Assembly (NCBI RefSeq): GCF_030125375.1
Contig: NZ_JASJUU010000003.1
Span: 944,247-1,008,246 of the forward strand
Length of the DNA stretch: 64,000 bases
Direction: 5' to 3'
From: Pseudoalteromonas umbrosa
Lineage (GTDB): Bacteria; Pseudomonadota; Gammaproteobacteria; Enterobacterales; Alteromonadaceae
Shown here: piece by piece, positions 8,648-17,706 of the stretch
Layout of the letters: the number at the start of each line of letters is the position of its first letter
Position numbering within the stretch: the stretch's first letter is position 1
The notes under the pieces: generated by a model
Database searches by the model: none
What the model was told of the DNA's origin: nothing
Seen by the model: the letters and a program-made list of their open reading frames with translations, nothing else
Program-made: the position numbers and the translations under genes

Positions 8648-10267
8648 ATGCTGTGGTTCAAAAACCTTCCGCTATTTTATAAAGTTTGTCTGATTGTGGC
8701 TCTGTCCATTTCTGTCTTTATTATCAACTTAATTATAAACTTTGCTGCTTTTAAAAGTACGCAACAAGAGTTGTTATTGTTGGAGCAAAAAATATATAAA
8801 ACGGTTCAATTATCAACGATTAATAGTGTTCTTATCAAAAGAGCAGATGAGTTATTCAGTCAATCTGTGTCTTTTGCAGACAAAGATGTACTTGCTCAAG
8901 CGTCGCAGACAGTAGCTGAATTGACAGATAATATTGCCCAACTAGCTGATTTAGATGATAACAATCGGGCAATGCTTAACGAGCAATTAGTGGTGATTGA
9001 CCAATATCGAAAGCTGTCTGAAAAGCTAGCTGATGGGATGATCACAAACACCATTGATTTTAGTCAGTTACCAACGCTTGCAAAGCAAAAAGCCAATTTA
9101 TTTGAGCAAACAGACGCTGACTTAACAAATTATAGGGAGTTGGTCGGACAGTACTTTAAGGAAACCATAGAAAAAGCAAATCAAAGCGGTAACGATGGGC
9201 TTTGGATGTCGGTGCAAGCAGGTCTTGTGTTGAGCATTTTGTTATTGGTTGTGGCACTGTCTGTGGCGAGAAACATCAGTAGTACCGCCAACGCACTGCG
9301 TGCATCTTTAAGGGAGCTTGCTGATGGGAAAGGCAATTTAAATCAACGCTTAACCGTGATTGGCAAAGATGAGTTAGGGCGCACTGCGTTTAACTTTAAC
9401 AAGTTTATGGATACCTTAACAGAGTCCATTAAAGGCGTAATGGCGGTTTCGCAGCCTTTGTTAGATACGTCAAAAAAATTAGTCCACAGCACTGAAAATG
9501 TGCGCACTCTTACAGACGAACAAGCGTCTCAAGCATCTCAAACCCAGCAGTCTATCAATGAACTCATTCAGTCAATAACGAGCATTAGTGAAGCTGCCTC
9601 TGCGGCTAACACTGCGGCGCAAGAAACGGAAGTTGAAGCGCAAAATGGCCTTAAGGCGGTATCGGATAACATTGCAAATTCCAAAGATTTAAATTTACAA
9701 ATTGGAGAGGCAGCTGATGCGGTTAATGATCTCGCTAAAGGCACTGATAGCGTTTCGTCGATTTTAGATGTAATAAGCTCGATTGCAGAACAAACAAATT
9801 TGTTGGCGCTTAACGCGGCGATTGAAGCTGCTAGGGCGGGCGAGCAAGGACGTGGATTTGCTGTTGTGGCCGATGAAGTAAGAACGCTAGCATCAAGAAC
9901 TGGCGATGCGACGACAGAAATACGCACTTTGTTGGACTCGTTGCAAAATGCGGCTGATCGCAGTGTTAAGATGATGACGCAAGCCAATGATCAAGCGAGT
10001 AGTAATGAAACGCGATCGCTTAACGCGGGGCAGGCGCTTGAGGAGATCCAAAGCAAGATAGCTAATATTACCATGATGAATAATCAAATTGCGTCTGCGG
10101 CGGAGCAGCAGAGCTCTGTCGCTAACATCGTTGCTGAGACGATTGAAAGAATGAATATTTCCCAGCAGCAAGTACATGCCTCGTTTTCTGATTTAGATGA
10201 GGTATCTCATCAGCTACACGATGCTTCAGACCACTTAATGGAGGCAACAGGTAAGTTCAAGATGTGA
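8648..10267 (+). CDS. Methyl-accepting chemotaxis protein
   Basis: A 539-residue chemoreceptor. Transmembrane segment 1 lies at about residues 10-32, a helical periplasmic domain at about 33-185, and TM2 at about 186-207. A HAMP domain follows (about 208-262), then a long cytoplasmic coiled coil. The signalling tip '[20 protein letters not shown]' with '[12 protein letters not shown]' is fully conserved, so it should bind CheA/CheW. The periplasmic part is a simple four-helix-type region without a recognisable PAS or Cache fold, so the ligand cannot be guessed. Transcribed alone; no che genes are near. Confidence 0.95.
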   Translation: MLWFKNLPLFYKVCLIVALSISVFIINLIINFAAFKSTQQELLLLEQKIYKTVQLSTINSVLIKRADELFSQSVSFADKDVLAQASQTVAELTDNIAQLADLDDNNRAMLNEQLVVIDQYRKLSEKLADGMITNTIDFSQLPTLAKQKANLFEQTDADLTNYRELVGQYFKETIEKANQSGNDGLWMSVQAGLVLSILLLVVALSVARNISSTANALRASLRELADGKGNLNQRLTVIGKDELGRTAFNFNKFMDTLTESIKGVMAVSQPLLDTSKKLVHSTENVRTLTDEQASQASQTQQSINELIQSITSISEAASAANTAAQETEVEAQNGLKAVSDNIANSKDLNLQIGEAADAVNDLAKGTDSVSSILDVISSIAEQTNLLALNAAIEAARAGEQGRGFAVVADEVRTLASRTGDATTEIRTLLDSLQNAADRSVKMMTQANDQASSNETRSLNAGQALEEIQSKIANITMMNNQIASAAEQQSSVANIVAETIERMNISQQQVHASFSDLDEVSHQLHDASDHLMEATGKFKM

Positions 10268-10491
10268 TCCGGTGTTGATATCGAGATTCATCTTTGAACG
10301 TATTCAAAAGTTTGGACGATTAAGATCCGTTAGCCGTCATACTTGCATTGAGTTTCATTGTGAGGTTTTTAAGTTGGTTTGAGCTATTTGAGGGTTATGC
10401 CAACTTAAATTTGTATTATGGCGAAAATTTTATTGTTTGAACGAAATGAAGCATTAACCCTATTGTCCTGAAGAAATGGTAGTAAGGATCA

Positions 10492-10839
10492 ATGCTATGT
10501 TACATCGGTTACAAAAAACTAGCGGCTATGCGTCATCGTACTCAATGGCTTGAGAGCCACTTTACGGTCAAGTATGCGGATAGAGAAGTGCAGCTCACAG
10601 AAGTTGAGTTTAATTTATTTCGCTTACTGTATAGTCATCCTCATACCGTTTTTAACAGGGAGGATATACGTAAACATATTTATAAAGATCATTGAGTTGT
10701 ATCTGAAAATACGATAAATAGCTACATTCGTAACCTAGGTCGGAAGTTAAAGGTTATTTCCCCCCAACATATGTTAATTACCAGTGTTTATTCAGCAGGC
10801 TATAAATATCAACCATGCTTAGATCAGAAACGAGCGTAA
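10492..10839 (+). pseudogene. Stand-alone OmpR-type winged-helix regulator interrupted by in-frame TGA
   Basis: An AAGGA RBS precedes ATG 10492. The frame encodes an OmpR/PhoB C-terminal type DNA-binding domain: 'VQLTEVEFNLFRLLYSHPH', then 'VFNREDIRKHIYKDH', then TGA at 10693-10695. The same frame continues with 'VVSENTINSYIRNLGRKLK' and 'LITSVYSAGYKYQP' to TAA 10837-10839. These are the recognition helix and C-terminal hairpin, so the stop falls before the DNA-contacting helix. In relatives an Arg or similar residue often sits just before 'VVS', and CGA to TGA is a single transition. No receiver domain precedes it. Likely a nonsense pseudogene; readthrough or sequence error are alternatives. 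Confidence 0.8.
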
Positions 10840-10899
10840 TTTGGGTACTCAGTATTGCGTTTTAGGAAATTTGGCTGACTTGTCATACTTAAGGGCGCA

Positions 10900-11529
10900 G
10901 TGATAAAATCGCACATCATTTGGTCATTTCATTGCCATCGTTTTACTTTTGAGCTAGAGAGCACGCACTTGTCTGAGACAGTAAAGACAACATCAAAAAT
11001 CAGCCATTTAAAAAGTCATTTGCTCACTAGTTTGTACCACAAATACAGCCAAGAAATTGGCGCTTTTTTAAAAAGTAAGTTTGGCGAGCCACCAGACTCT
11101 GAAGATATAGTACAAGCAACATTTGAGCGCTTTTCTCGGCTTGAGCATCAAGATAAAATCGAAAATCACCGTGCATTTTTGTATAAAATGGCGCAAAACT
11201 TGGTGTTAGACTTTAAGCGTTCAGAAAAAACACGGCAGCGCTATATTGACGAACAAATCTCTGATCCTGATGTCAGTTTGGACGACAGAGAGCCGTCATT
11301 CGATTTAAACAATAAGCAGAAATTGGCATTGATAGATAAAGCTTTAATGCAGCTTCCTGCGCAGCAGCGACAATTATTTCTGCTCAACAGGGTTCATCAA
11401 ATGTCTTATGCCGAAATTGCCAGACGTTGCGAGATGTCGCAAACAGAAGTAAAGCGTCAGGTCGCTAAAGCAGTGCTTATTTGCAGTAACGCGTTAAATC
11501 ACCATACAAAGGTAAGTGCTAATGACTAA
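10900..11529 (+). CDS. ECF RNA polymerase sigma factor, FecI-like
   Basis: Sigma-70 region 2 is seen in 'DSEDIVQATFERFSRL' and 'HRAFLYKMAQNLVLDFKRSEK'. Region 4 is seen in 'ALMQLPAQQRQLFLLNRVHQMSYAEIARRCEMSQTEVKRQVAKA'-type helices (given here in parts: residues about 147-190). The open frame starts with GTG at 10900 (209 residues, RBS AAGGG). An internal TTG at 10969 gives 186 residues, closer to the usual FecI length, so the start is uncertain. Its end overlaps the FecR-like anti-sigma gene by 8 bases (ATGACTAA). With the downstream TonB receptor it forms a cell-surface signalling cassette in which the sigma factor transcribes the receptor gene. Confidence 0.9.
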   Translation: MIKSHIIWSFHCHRFTFELESTHLSETVKTTSKISHLKSHLLTSLYHKYSQEIGAFLKSKFGEPPDSEDIVQATFERFSRLEHQDKIENHRAFLYKMAQNLVLDFKRSEKTRQRYIDEQISDPDVSLDDREPSFDLNNKQKLALIDKALMQLPAQQRQLFLLNRVHQMSYAEIARRCEMSQTEVKRQVAKAVLICSNALNHHTKVSAND

Positions 11530-12580
11530 ACCCAATGATGTTTTCAGCCGCATTGACACTGACTTAAATACAACATCTTCGAAGCAACTTATCGAACAAC
11601 AGGCTACCCACTGGTTGCTGATTCAAGATGAATTGGATCTTGAACAAAAAATGCAATTTGAACAGTGGCTGATCTTAGACCCCGAACATGAGCGTATTTA
11701 TAGACGCCTAGAAGAAACGCTTTCATTGGTAGAGCAATTACCGGTGGCACAAAGCTCAGATTCTGAAGTGCTTGTTGAGCAATTAAAAAACTCGTCAAAA
11801 GTAACAATTAATACTGATAAGTCAGCAGCGAATAACCATGTATATCGCTGGCTTGCTATTGCGGCGAGTGTCATGTTGATATCCCTGTTGAGTTGGTTAG
11901 GACTAGAGCGACAAGAAACTGACCCTGTCATAGCACAGCAAATATATCAAACTAAAACAGCGCAAGTTGAAACATACCCGTTAGTCGATGGCAGTGTGGT
12001 GACGCTTGGCCCTGATAGTAAGTTGTTGGTGTCTATGTCAAATCAAGCAAGATCATTGAAGTTACTTTCCGGTGAGGGGTATTTTGATGTTGTTAGTGAT
12101 AAAGCTCGGCCCTTTATTGTCTCTTCTGGGCAAGTGAATATTACCGTCATAGGCACAGAGTTCAATGTGCGTTTCAATCCGAGCTCGATTCAAGTGGCGG
12201 TTGCACAGGGGCAAGTTGAAGTGGAGCTGCAAGACAGGCATGCCAAACTTCAAGCAGGAGAGGTCATTATTGCAGATAACAGCAGAGGGCTGAGTCAAGT
12301 AACGTCTATTGATCCAACAGTGATTGATGACTGGCAGCAAGGACAGTTGATTTATCAAGATGCGCCTCTCGACCAAATTGTCGCCCAGCTAAATCGGTAT
12401 TACGCTGGCCAGATTATTGTGGCTGGTGAAGATGTGGAACAGCTGAGAGTCACTGCCTCATTTTCAACCCAAGATATTCCGTCTGTGATACAAGATCTTG
12501 CTGCGATGTTGTCATTAGAATACACGCAGTCAGGTGACACATGGTTGCTTACTAAGCCTGCCATGGTTAAAACGAATTAA
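11522..12580 (+). CDS. FecR-family anti-sigma factor / sigma regulator
   Basis: About 352 residues. I chose ATG 11522, which overlaps the sigma gene stop (ATGACTAA) with AAGG at suitable spacing; a GTG at 11516 is possible. Order: an N-terminal cytoplasmic FecR_N/DUF4880 segment ('QATHWLLIQDELD...FEQWL', about 25-65), one transmembrane helix around residues 101-122, a periplasmic FecR domain ('VDGSVVTLGPDSKL', 'GEGYFDVVSDKARPF'), and a C-terminal STN-like part ('DAPLDQIVAQLNRYY'). It should pass the occupied-receptor signal through the inner membrane to the sigma factor. Confidence 0.93.
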   Translation: MTKPNDVFSRIDTDLNTTSSKQLIEQQATHWLLIQDELDLEQKMQFEQWLILDPEHERIYRRLEETLSLVEQLPVAQSSDSEVLVEQLKNSSKVTINTDKSAANNHVYRWLAIAASVMLISLLSWLGLERQETDPVIAQQIYQTKTAQVETYPLVDGSVVTLGPDSKLLVSMSNQARSLKLLSGEGYFDVVSDKARPFIVSSGQVNITVIGTEFNVRFNPSSIQVAVAQGQVEVELQDRHAKLQAGEVIIADNSRGLSQVTSIDPTVIDDWQQGQLIYQDAPLDQIVAQLNRYYAGQIIVAGEDVEQLRVTASFSTQDIPSVIQDLAAMLSLEYTQSGDTWLLTKPAMVKTN

Positions 12581-12592
12581 TGTAAGAGTGTA

Positions 12593-15424
12593 ATGCGAAA
12601 TCTATTTTTATTGTTGAGTGGTCTGCAGTTAAGCACGTTAGCAATTGCAAGTGAGCAAAGTCTTCGTGTTGATATTGAGCCTCAGCCCCTAGTCCAGGCG
12701 TTATTTCAAGTGGCTAAGCAAAGTGAGCAGTCTATTTTTACTCAGCCAGCTTTACTTAAAGGATACCAAACGGCACAAGTGAAAGGACAATTTACACTTG
12801 ATGAACTACTTCAAATATTGCTCAAAGATACTGGCCTTAAAGTTAAGCAAGCAAGTTCTGGCTTCATTGTTTACCGGCCAAATAAGGCACATGATGCTAA
12901 AAGGAAAAAGCGTAAATCTGGGTCTAAGAATAACAGTGAGATCGAAAGAATAAGCGTATTAGGTCAAAAGGGGGCAAGCACTGAGGCGGTATGGCTGAAG
13001 CACAACTATCAAGTGGGCCTTGTTGATTTAATCGCAGCAGATGATATTGGCGAGCTGCCGGATATTAATGTCGCAGATTCATATCGTCGCATCGTGGGGG
13101 TGCATACCATCAATGATTCGGATGAGGGGCAGTTAGTGACTGTTCGTGGTGTGCAATCAGGAATGAACTCGGTCACGCTAGATGGGATGGCGCTTGCCAG
13201 TGACCGGCAGCACACTCGGGGCGTCAATTTAGAAACTATTCCGGCATCTTCTGTGGGTCAGCTGTGGTTGTATAAGACCCCAGATGTGAGCTTTAATGGT
13301 AACTCTGTTGGGGCTGTGATGGATCTTAAGAGCTACAGTGCTTTTGAAAAACGCTCTCCACACTTCAGGTTTGATGCTGAATTATCTCAGTATAGTTATC
13401 AAAATGTGCCCGATGATGACGACAAGCTAGGCTTAAATATTCGTAGCCAATACAGCCGTGTTTTTGGGCAAGACTCACAGTTTGGTTTGGTTGCATTTGG
13501 TATGTACTCAGAAAAATCACGAGACCAAAGTAACCTCAGTAATCAGTACCATGTTAATAAAGATGGGCAAGCGTTTATTAATCGCTCTCGCCAATCGGCA
13601 TATTCAAATGTTTGGGTACGTCAGGGCGGTTCAATCAAGCTTGAAGCAGCTCCAACAGAGCAAAGCTATGGGTTTTGGCATAGTTATTATTACCAACAAA
13701 CAGAGAATGAGCCGCGTAATAGCTTTGCATTTGAGCAAGTGCCCAGAACGCCAGTAAAAGTGAGGCAAGATCAGGCTGAGATTGAACAGGCTGATTTAGT
13801 TCTGGATACTATCTATAGGGACACTGCACGTAGACAGCTTGGCAGTCATATACATTTTAAAAACGAGCTTAGCTCACGCCAAAACCTTAGCTTTGACATT
13901 GCTTACAGTGAAGCGAGTTCAGATAGGCAAGATGAAGAAAGCGTGTGGCAAAGCGCAACCAGTCCAAAAGAATATCACTTGTTGGGGTATCAATATACTG
14001 GGTTCTACAGTGATAGGAGCTGGTCAGTAAACGATCCTCGTTTTGCACAGAGCCCTCGTACCATCAAGCTTGACGAATTTGAGTTACAACGCAGAGCAAA
14101 TAACAACACCATATTGGACTCACGAGTATTGTATAGCTGGCATGCCGAAGGAAGCAGGTTGGGTTGGAGCGTAAAGTCTGGACTGCGCTATACACACAGC
14201 AAGATGCGATCTAATAGGGATGTAAATCGATACGATGTCAAAAAAGATATCCCAATTGGCAAGCTTGTTGGTGACAGCAGGTATTCGGTAGATGCTTTTG
14301 GACTTAATTTACCTTGGTTGTCCAGTGAGTATGTAAGTAATTACTTTGATGAAAATATCAGTGGCTTTGAGTTAAATAACAATGCTAGTGAGTTCGCAAG
14401 CTTGAGACATGACTTTAATAGCGTCGATAAAGTCAGTGCTGCACATATTGAGTTAATTAACCAATCTGATAGGTGGCGCTGGTCTATCGGTACTCGTTAC
14501 GAATCATGGCAGCAAGAAACGCAAGGGCAAGATATTAATATGAACACCCAAAGCGTGACGCCCAATACACTTTCTCTGAAAGACTCGCAGTGGTTGGGCG
14601 TATTGCGCGGTCGTTATGATATAACTGACAATTGGCGCATATTTGCCAGTGTTGGGCAAAGCGTTGCGAGACCTGATTATTTTGCCAGTAATAACCTAAA
14701 CTCTGTGAATGAAAGGCGTGACTATACGGTTATCAAACGAAGCGATCCAAACTTAAAAACCAGCCTTGCAGAGAGTTGGGATTTATCAACTGAGTATTAT
14801 TGGCGAGATGGCAATCTGGCTTCAATGGCGCTATTTAAAAAGTATATTGATGACACCGCAGTGGATACGCGTACTGTACTGGGTGAGCAAGATAACCGAG
14901 TGATACTTGAGCAAAAGTCTAACTATGGTCAATCTGAAGTCAATGGCGTTGAATTGAGTTTAACATTGCAGGACTGGTCTGCGTGGTCAAGGCACCTAAG
15001 AGGTTTCGGGCTGGTGGCAAATGCGACGATTTTGTCGCATGAGGTATGCTACGAAATACCCAATCAAGCAGTGTCTTGCTTAGATTATCAATTTGGCCAA
15101 GCTGATAAAACGGCGAACGTGATTGCACATTATCGATTTGTTGGCAGCAAAACAGAGATCCGTTTGGGCTATCACTACGCAGGTGAGTACTCACCTTATC
15201 AGCCGTTGCCGCTTACTGCTCAAACTCGTGAGGTGTGGCAAGCCTTTTCACAATGGGATATGCAGTTGCGCTATGACGTCAACAAAAACTGGGTGATGAA
15301 AGCCAAAGTGCGAAATCTCACCAACGAAAAGCGTCGCAGTATGACAGGTGAACATCAACAAATGTTGGCCAGTGAAATTGAATTTGGTCGCTCCGTTTGG
15401 TTTGGGGTCTCTTACCGAGGGTAA
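12593..15424 (+). CDS. TonB-dependent receptor with N-terminal STN signalling domain
   Basis: A 943-residue outer-membrane receptor. Signal peptide about 1-19; STN domain about 22-100 ('VDIEPQPLVQALFQVAKQS', '...TLDELLQILLKDTGL'); a Lys/Ser-rich linker; plug domain from about 125 ('VADSYRRIVGVHTIND', 'VTVRGVQSGMNSVTLDGMAL'); then a 22-strand barrel ending 'EFGRSVWFGVSYRG'. The plug resembles the TIGR01782-type receptors, in which 'NVADALQR.PGV' and 'RG...N.VTLNG' recur and which often import sugars or peptides. The STN domain and the upstream FecI/FecR pair make it a transducing receptor. Ligand unknown. A strong terminator follows. Confidence 0.92.
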   Translation: MRNLFLLLSGLQLSTLAIASEQSLRVDIEPQPLVQALFQVAKQSEQSIFTQPALLKGYQTAQVKGQFTLDELLQILLKDTGLKVKQASSGFIVYRPNKAHDAKRKKRKSGSKNNSEIERISVLGQKGASTEAVWLKHNYQVGLVDLIAADDIGELPDINVADSYRRIVGVHTINDSDEGQLVTVRGVQSGMNSVTLDGMALASDRQHTRGVNLETIPASSVGQLWLYKTPDVSFNGNSVGAVMDLKSYSAFEKRSPHFRFDAELSQYSYQNVPDDDDKLGLNIRSQYSRVFGQDSQFGLVAFGMYSEKSRDQSNLSNQYHVNKDGQAFINRSRQSAYSNVWVRQGGSIKLEAAPTEQSYGFWHSYYYQQTENEPRNSFAFEQVPRTPVKVRQDQAEIEQADLVLDTIYRDTARRQLGSHIHFKNELSSRQNLSFDIAYSEASSDRQDEESVWQSATSPKEYHLLGYQYTGFYSDRSWSVNDPRFAQSPRTIKLDEFELQRRANNNTILDSRVLYSWHAEGSRLGWSVKSGLRYTHSKMRSNRDVNRYDVKKDIPIGKLVGDSRYSVDAFGLNLPWLSSEYVSNYFDENISGFELNNNASEFASLRHDFNSVDKVSAAHIELINQSDRWRWSIGTRYESWQQETQGQDINMNTQSVTPNTLSLKDSQWLGVLRGRYDITDNWRIFASVGQSVARPDYFASNNLNSVNERRDYTVIKRSDPNLKTSLAESWDLSTEYYWRDGNLASMALFKKYIDDTAVDTRTVLGEQDNRVILEQKSNYGQSEVNGVELSLTLQDWSAWSRHLRGFGLVANATILSHEVCYEIPNQAVSCLDYQFGQADKTANVIAHYRFVGSKTEIRLGYHYAGEYSPYQPLPLTAQTREVWQAFSQWDMQLRYDVNKNWVMKAKVRNLTNEKRRSMTGEHQQMLASEIEFGRSVWFGVSYRG

Positions 15425-15497
15425 TAGAGCTTACGAGTGATGAAAGCACGATAGTGAAGTGACCCTATAAAATTGGTCTCATTTCTAAGCGGCTATC

Positions 15498-15538
15498 AAG
15501 GCCTGATTTCGATACGCTATCGGACTCAGGCCTTTTAG
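15498..15538 (+). terminator. Terminator of the sigma/anti-sigma/receptor operon
   Basis: The outer arms 15498-15506 (aaggcctga) and 15526-15534 (tcaggcctt) pair perfectly and are followed by ttag. An inner cgata/tatcg pairing extends the stem. Confidence 0.8.
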
Positions 15539-15545
15539 TTCCAGT

Positions 15546-15866
15546 TTAATCGTTTTCTCTTAATTTATAGAACTCATTTATAAAGCTTTCACTCAAGTTT
15601 ATTGCATTGTTTACTAAGGGCTTTTTTTTAAAGTAAGTCGTGTTTGTTGAGTGCGATTGTATAGAGAGATGGGAACGATGGGTGATCATGGCACCTACAG
15701 CACGATCTGAACCCTGCGGGTAGTGTTGGAGTTGCGCGTATTTACCTATTGCTTGATATGCATGCGTAGGAGATTGTGCAAAGAACGATATAAACAGGCA
15801 GATCAAAGTACTGAAGTGTGTGACATAACTGCATGTCAAAAACATAATAAGTTCCATTCTTATCAT
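15546..15866 (-). CDS. Small hypothetical protein with signal-like N-terminus
   Basis: An open frame of 106 residues. It begins with a hydrophobic segment (residues about 8-36, '...THFSTLICLFISFFAQS') that could be a signal peptide or anchor; the rest is polar and without a motif. Two start codons are possible (ATG at 15866 or an internal ATG four codons later), neither with a convincing RBS. It lies alone between the receptor terminator and the GlxA-type regulator. I recognise no family; it could be a spurious frame. Confidence 0.35.
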   Translation of the reverse strand: MIRMELIMFLTCSYVTHFSTLICLFISFFAQSPTHAYQAIGKYAQLQHYPQGSDRAVGAMITHRSHLSIQSHSTNTTYFKKKPLVNNAINLSESFINEFYKLREND

Positions 15867-15961
15867 TTATTTTTACTATGACGTGCAAGTTAATCTAATC
15901 GTCCAAGTCTTTTGGATGTAAAGTCTGATGCATAAAAGTTTAAGCATTGAGCACGTATGTT

Positions 15962-17008
15962 TTACTGCGAGGCTTCGTCGCGTACTTTACTGGGAGTTTT
16001 ATGAAAAAATCGCTTAAACGCCTGCCTAAAGTACTCTAGATTATCAAAACCAACAGACTCCGCTATTTGCGAGATACTTTGTGGAGTATTGAGCAGTAGC
16101 CATCGTGCCTGCTTCATTTTTAGTTGATGTAAATACTGCGAGGCAGAGCATTGAAATCGCTTCTCCATTTTTCTATCAAGCTGTCTGCGGCTGATCCCTG
16201 TGCGATTGGCAATTTCCTCAATAGTTTGTCTGTGCGCAATAGACTCAAAGATATAGGTCAGAGCTTTGTTTAGTAGAGGGTCGTTGACATTGGGGATATC
16301 GGCAAAATTTGGCTCTAACTGATTGAGTCTGGGTTGTTCAATGATCATGTCAGCAAGCCCTTTGCTAGCCTGTGGTTTGCCAAGATATGTAGAGATCAAC
16401 TCAATAGCAAGCTCAACGGTTGCAGTGCCTCCAACACAGGTTGTGATCCTATTTTGCGTTTCAAATAGTAAATCTTTTGCGAGGTTGAGACGAGGAAACA
16501 TGGCTAAAAACTGCTGGTGATGTCGCCAGTGTACAGTTACTTTTTGATTGCTTAACATTCCTGACTGTGCGAACGAGAACACCGCATTGTCAATTGATAC
16601 CAAGTGCGCGCCTAAAGCATATGCTTTTTTTATTAACGGTTTTAATGTTTGTGCTTTTTCAATCGCAGATGAAATATTTCTTCCACCAAAAACAACAACG
16701 AAATCTGATTGATAGAAGGGTGTTAAATTATCTTCGTTAGATAAGCTCGTGACTTTATGCATACTGCCACAGCTAGAGGCAATGAGATCTTTATCTAAAG
16801 CATAGGATGCCCAACTGCAATATTTCTGAGAGCTAAAATCGGCTTCATCGGAGGAAAAGCGCAACTTATCTAAAAAGCTAGCATAAGGCAGCAAAGAAAA
16901 CTCCGGTAGGAGTAACAATGAAAAGTGAGGTCTTTTATTCACACGACATGACCAGAAATCATTAAAAAAAGTCCAGATAACATAGCACTTTTTTCTTTCT
17001 TTCTCCAT
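15962..17008 (-). CDS. GlxA-family AraC-type transcriptional regulator
   Basis: About 348 residues from ATG 17008, which has a GAGGGA RBS; a longer frame to 17269 would run through the divergent LysE gene and is rejected. The N-terminal half is a DJ-1/PfpI amidase-like domain ('FVVVFGGRNIS', 'SIDNAVFSFAQSGML'). The C-terminal half is an AraC HTH pair ('TIEEIANRTGISRRQLDRKM', 'SISQIAESVGFDNLEYFRQAFK'). GlxA-type regulators often control catabolism or export of amines and amino acids. It is divergent from the LysE exporter with only 28 bases between the start codons, and the SHMT paralogue follows that exporter; joint regulation is likely. Confidence 0.92.
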   Translation of the reverse strand: MEKERKKCYVIWTFFNDFWSCRVNKRPHFSLLLLPEFSLLPYASFLDKLRFSSDEADFSSQKYCSWASYALDKDLIASSCGSMHKVTSLSNEDNLTPFYQSDFVVVFGGRNISSAIEKAQTLKPLIKKAYALGAHLVSIDNAVFSFAQSGMLSNQKVTVHWRHHQQFLAMFPRLNLAKDLLFETQNRITTCVGGTATVELAIELISTYLGKPQASKGLADMIIEQPRLNQLEPNFADIPNVNDPLLNKALTYIFESIAHRQTIEEIANRTGISRRQLDRKMEKRFQCSASQYLHQLKMKQARWLLLNTPQSISQIAESVGFDNLEYFRQAFKRFFHKTPSKVRDEASQ

Positions 17009-17036
17009 AAAATGTCCCTCTATTAGGGAGGTTTTT

Positions 17037-17642
17037 ATGGTTCTAAGTGATTGGTTTATTTTGGTATTAGCATGTAGTGCTATGTCTTTTAGTCCAGGTC
17101 CAAATGCCATGTTAGCCCTGACTACCTCAATAAAGTCAGGGCACAGTAAAGGGCTGCAATTAGTTTTAGGCGGCGCGCTTGGCTTCGCTGTATTGATTTT
17201 ATGTGCATTGTTTGGACTGAACTCTATGAATGTTGCATCCGAGCAATTAATAGACTGGTTTAAGGTCATAGGTAGTGGGTATTTGTTGTATTTAGCAACG
17301 AGTACTTGGATAAATAGCTCGAAAGGACTGGTTGAAGCTAGCAGTGAAGTGCACTCAGGCTATTTTTTCAAAGGCTTTTTGCTGGCGTTATCTAACCCCA
17401 AAATAATTTTGTTCTGGATTGCGTTTATTCCAACGATTGTTGATGTCAGCACGATAGATTTTTCGTTTGTTTTAATTTTACTACTTACTTTTTTAGTGAT
17501 TGAAGTCTTTGCTGAGGGTGGGCTGGTGCTACTTGGGGTGAAGGCGCAAAAAATACTGCAAAAGCATGTTACCCGTATTGAGAGAGTAAGTGCCATTATT
17601 TTAGCTGGGTTTGCGGTTTTAATTTTATCTGCCAGCCAGTAG
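17037..17642 (+). CDS. LysE/RhtB family amino-acid exporter
   Basis: A 201-residue membrane protein of six predicted helices. The family signature 'SFSPGPNAMLALTTSIKSGH' lies at about residues 17-36, and 'ALSNPKIILFWIAFIP' at about 118-133. GGGAGG precedes the ATG at good spacing. LysE/RhtB proteins export amino acids such as lysine, threonine, homoserine lactone or related compounds. It is divergent from the GlxA-type regulator and 64 bases upstream of the SHMT-like gene, which suggests its cargo may be made or degraded by that PLP enzyme. Confidence 0.93.
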   Translation: MVLSDWFILVLACSAMSFSPGPNAMLALTTSIKSGHSKGLQLVLGGALGFAVLILCALFGLNSMNVASEQLIDWFKVIGSGYLLYLATSTWINSSKGLVEASSEVHSGYFFKGFLLALSNPKIILFWIAFIPTIVDVSTIDFSFVLILLLTFLVIEVFAEGGLVLLGVKAQKILQKHVTRIERVSAIILAGFAVLILSASQ

Positions 17643-17706
17643 CAGATGTTTTACATAACTATTCATATAAATATATTAATAACAAAGAGGCGTAGAAGGA
17701 GCTTTT

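Noticed and set aside
10693..10695. TGA as a selenocysteine codon
   Set aside because: The site is not catalytic in winged-helix proteins and no selenoprotein family is known here; a nonsense change is simpler.
17009..17269. N-terminal extension of the GlxA-type regulator to 17269
   Set aside because: It would lie antisense inside the LysE gene; ATG 17008 has a better RBS and fits family length.
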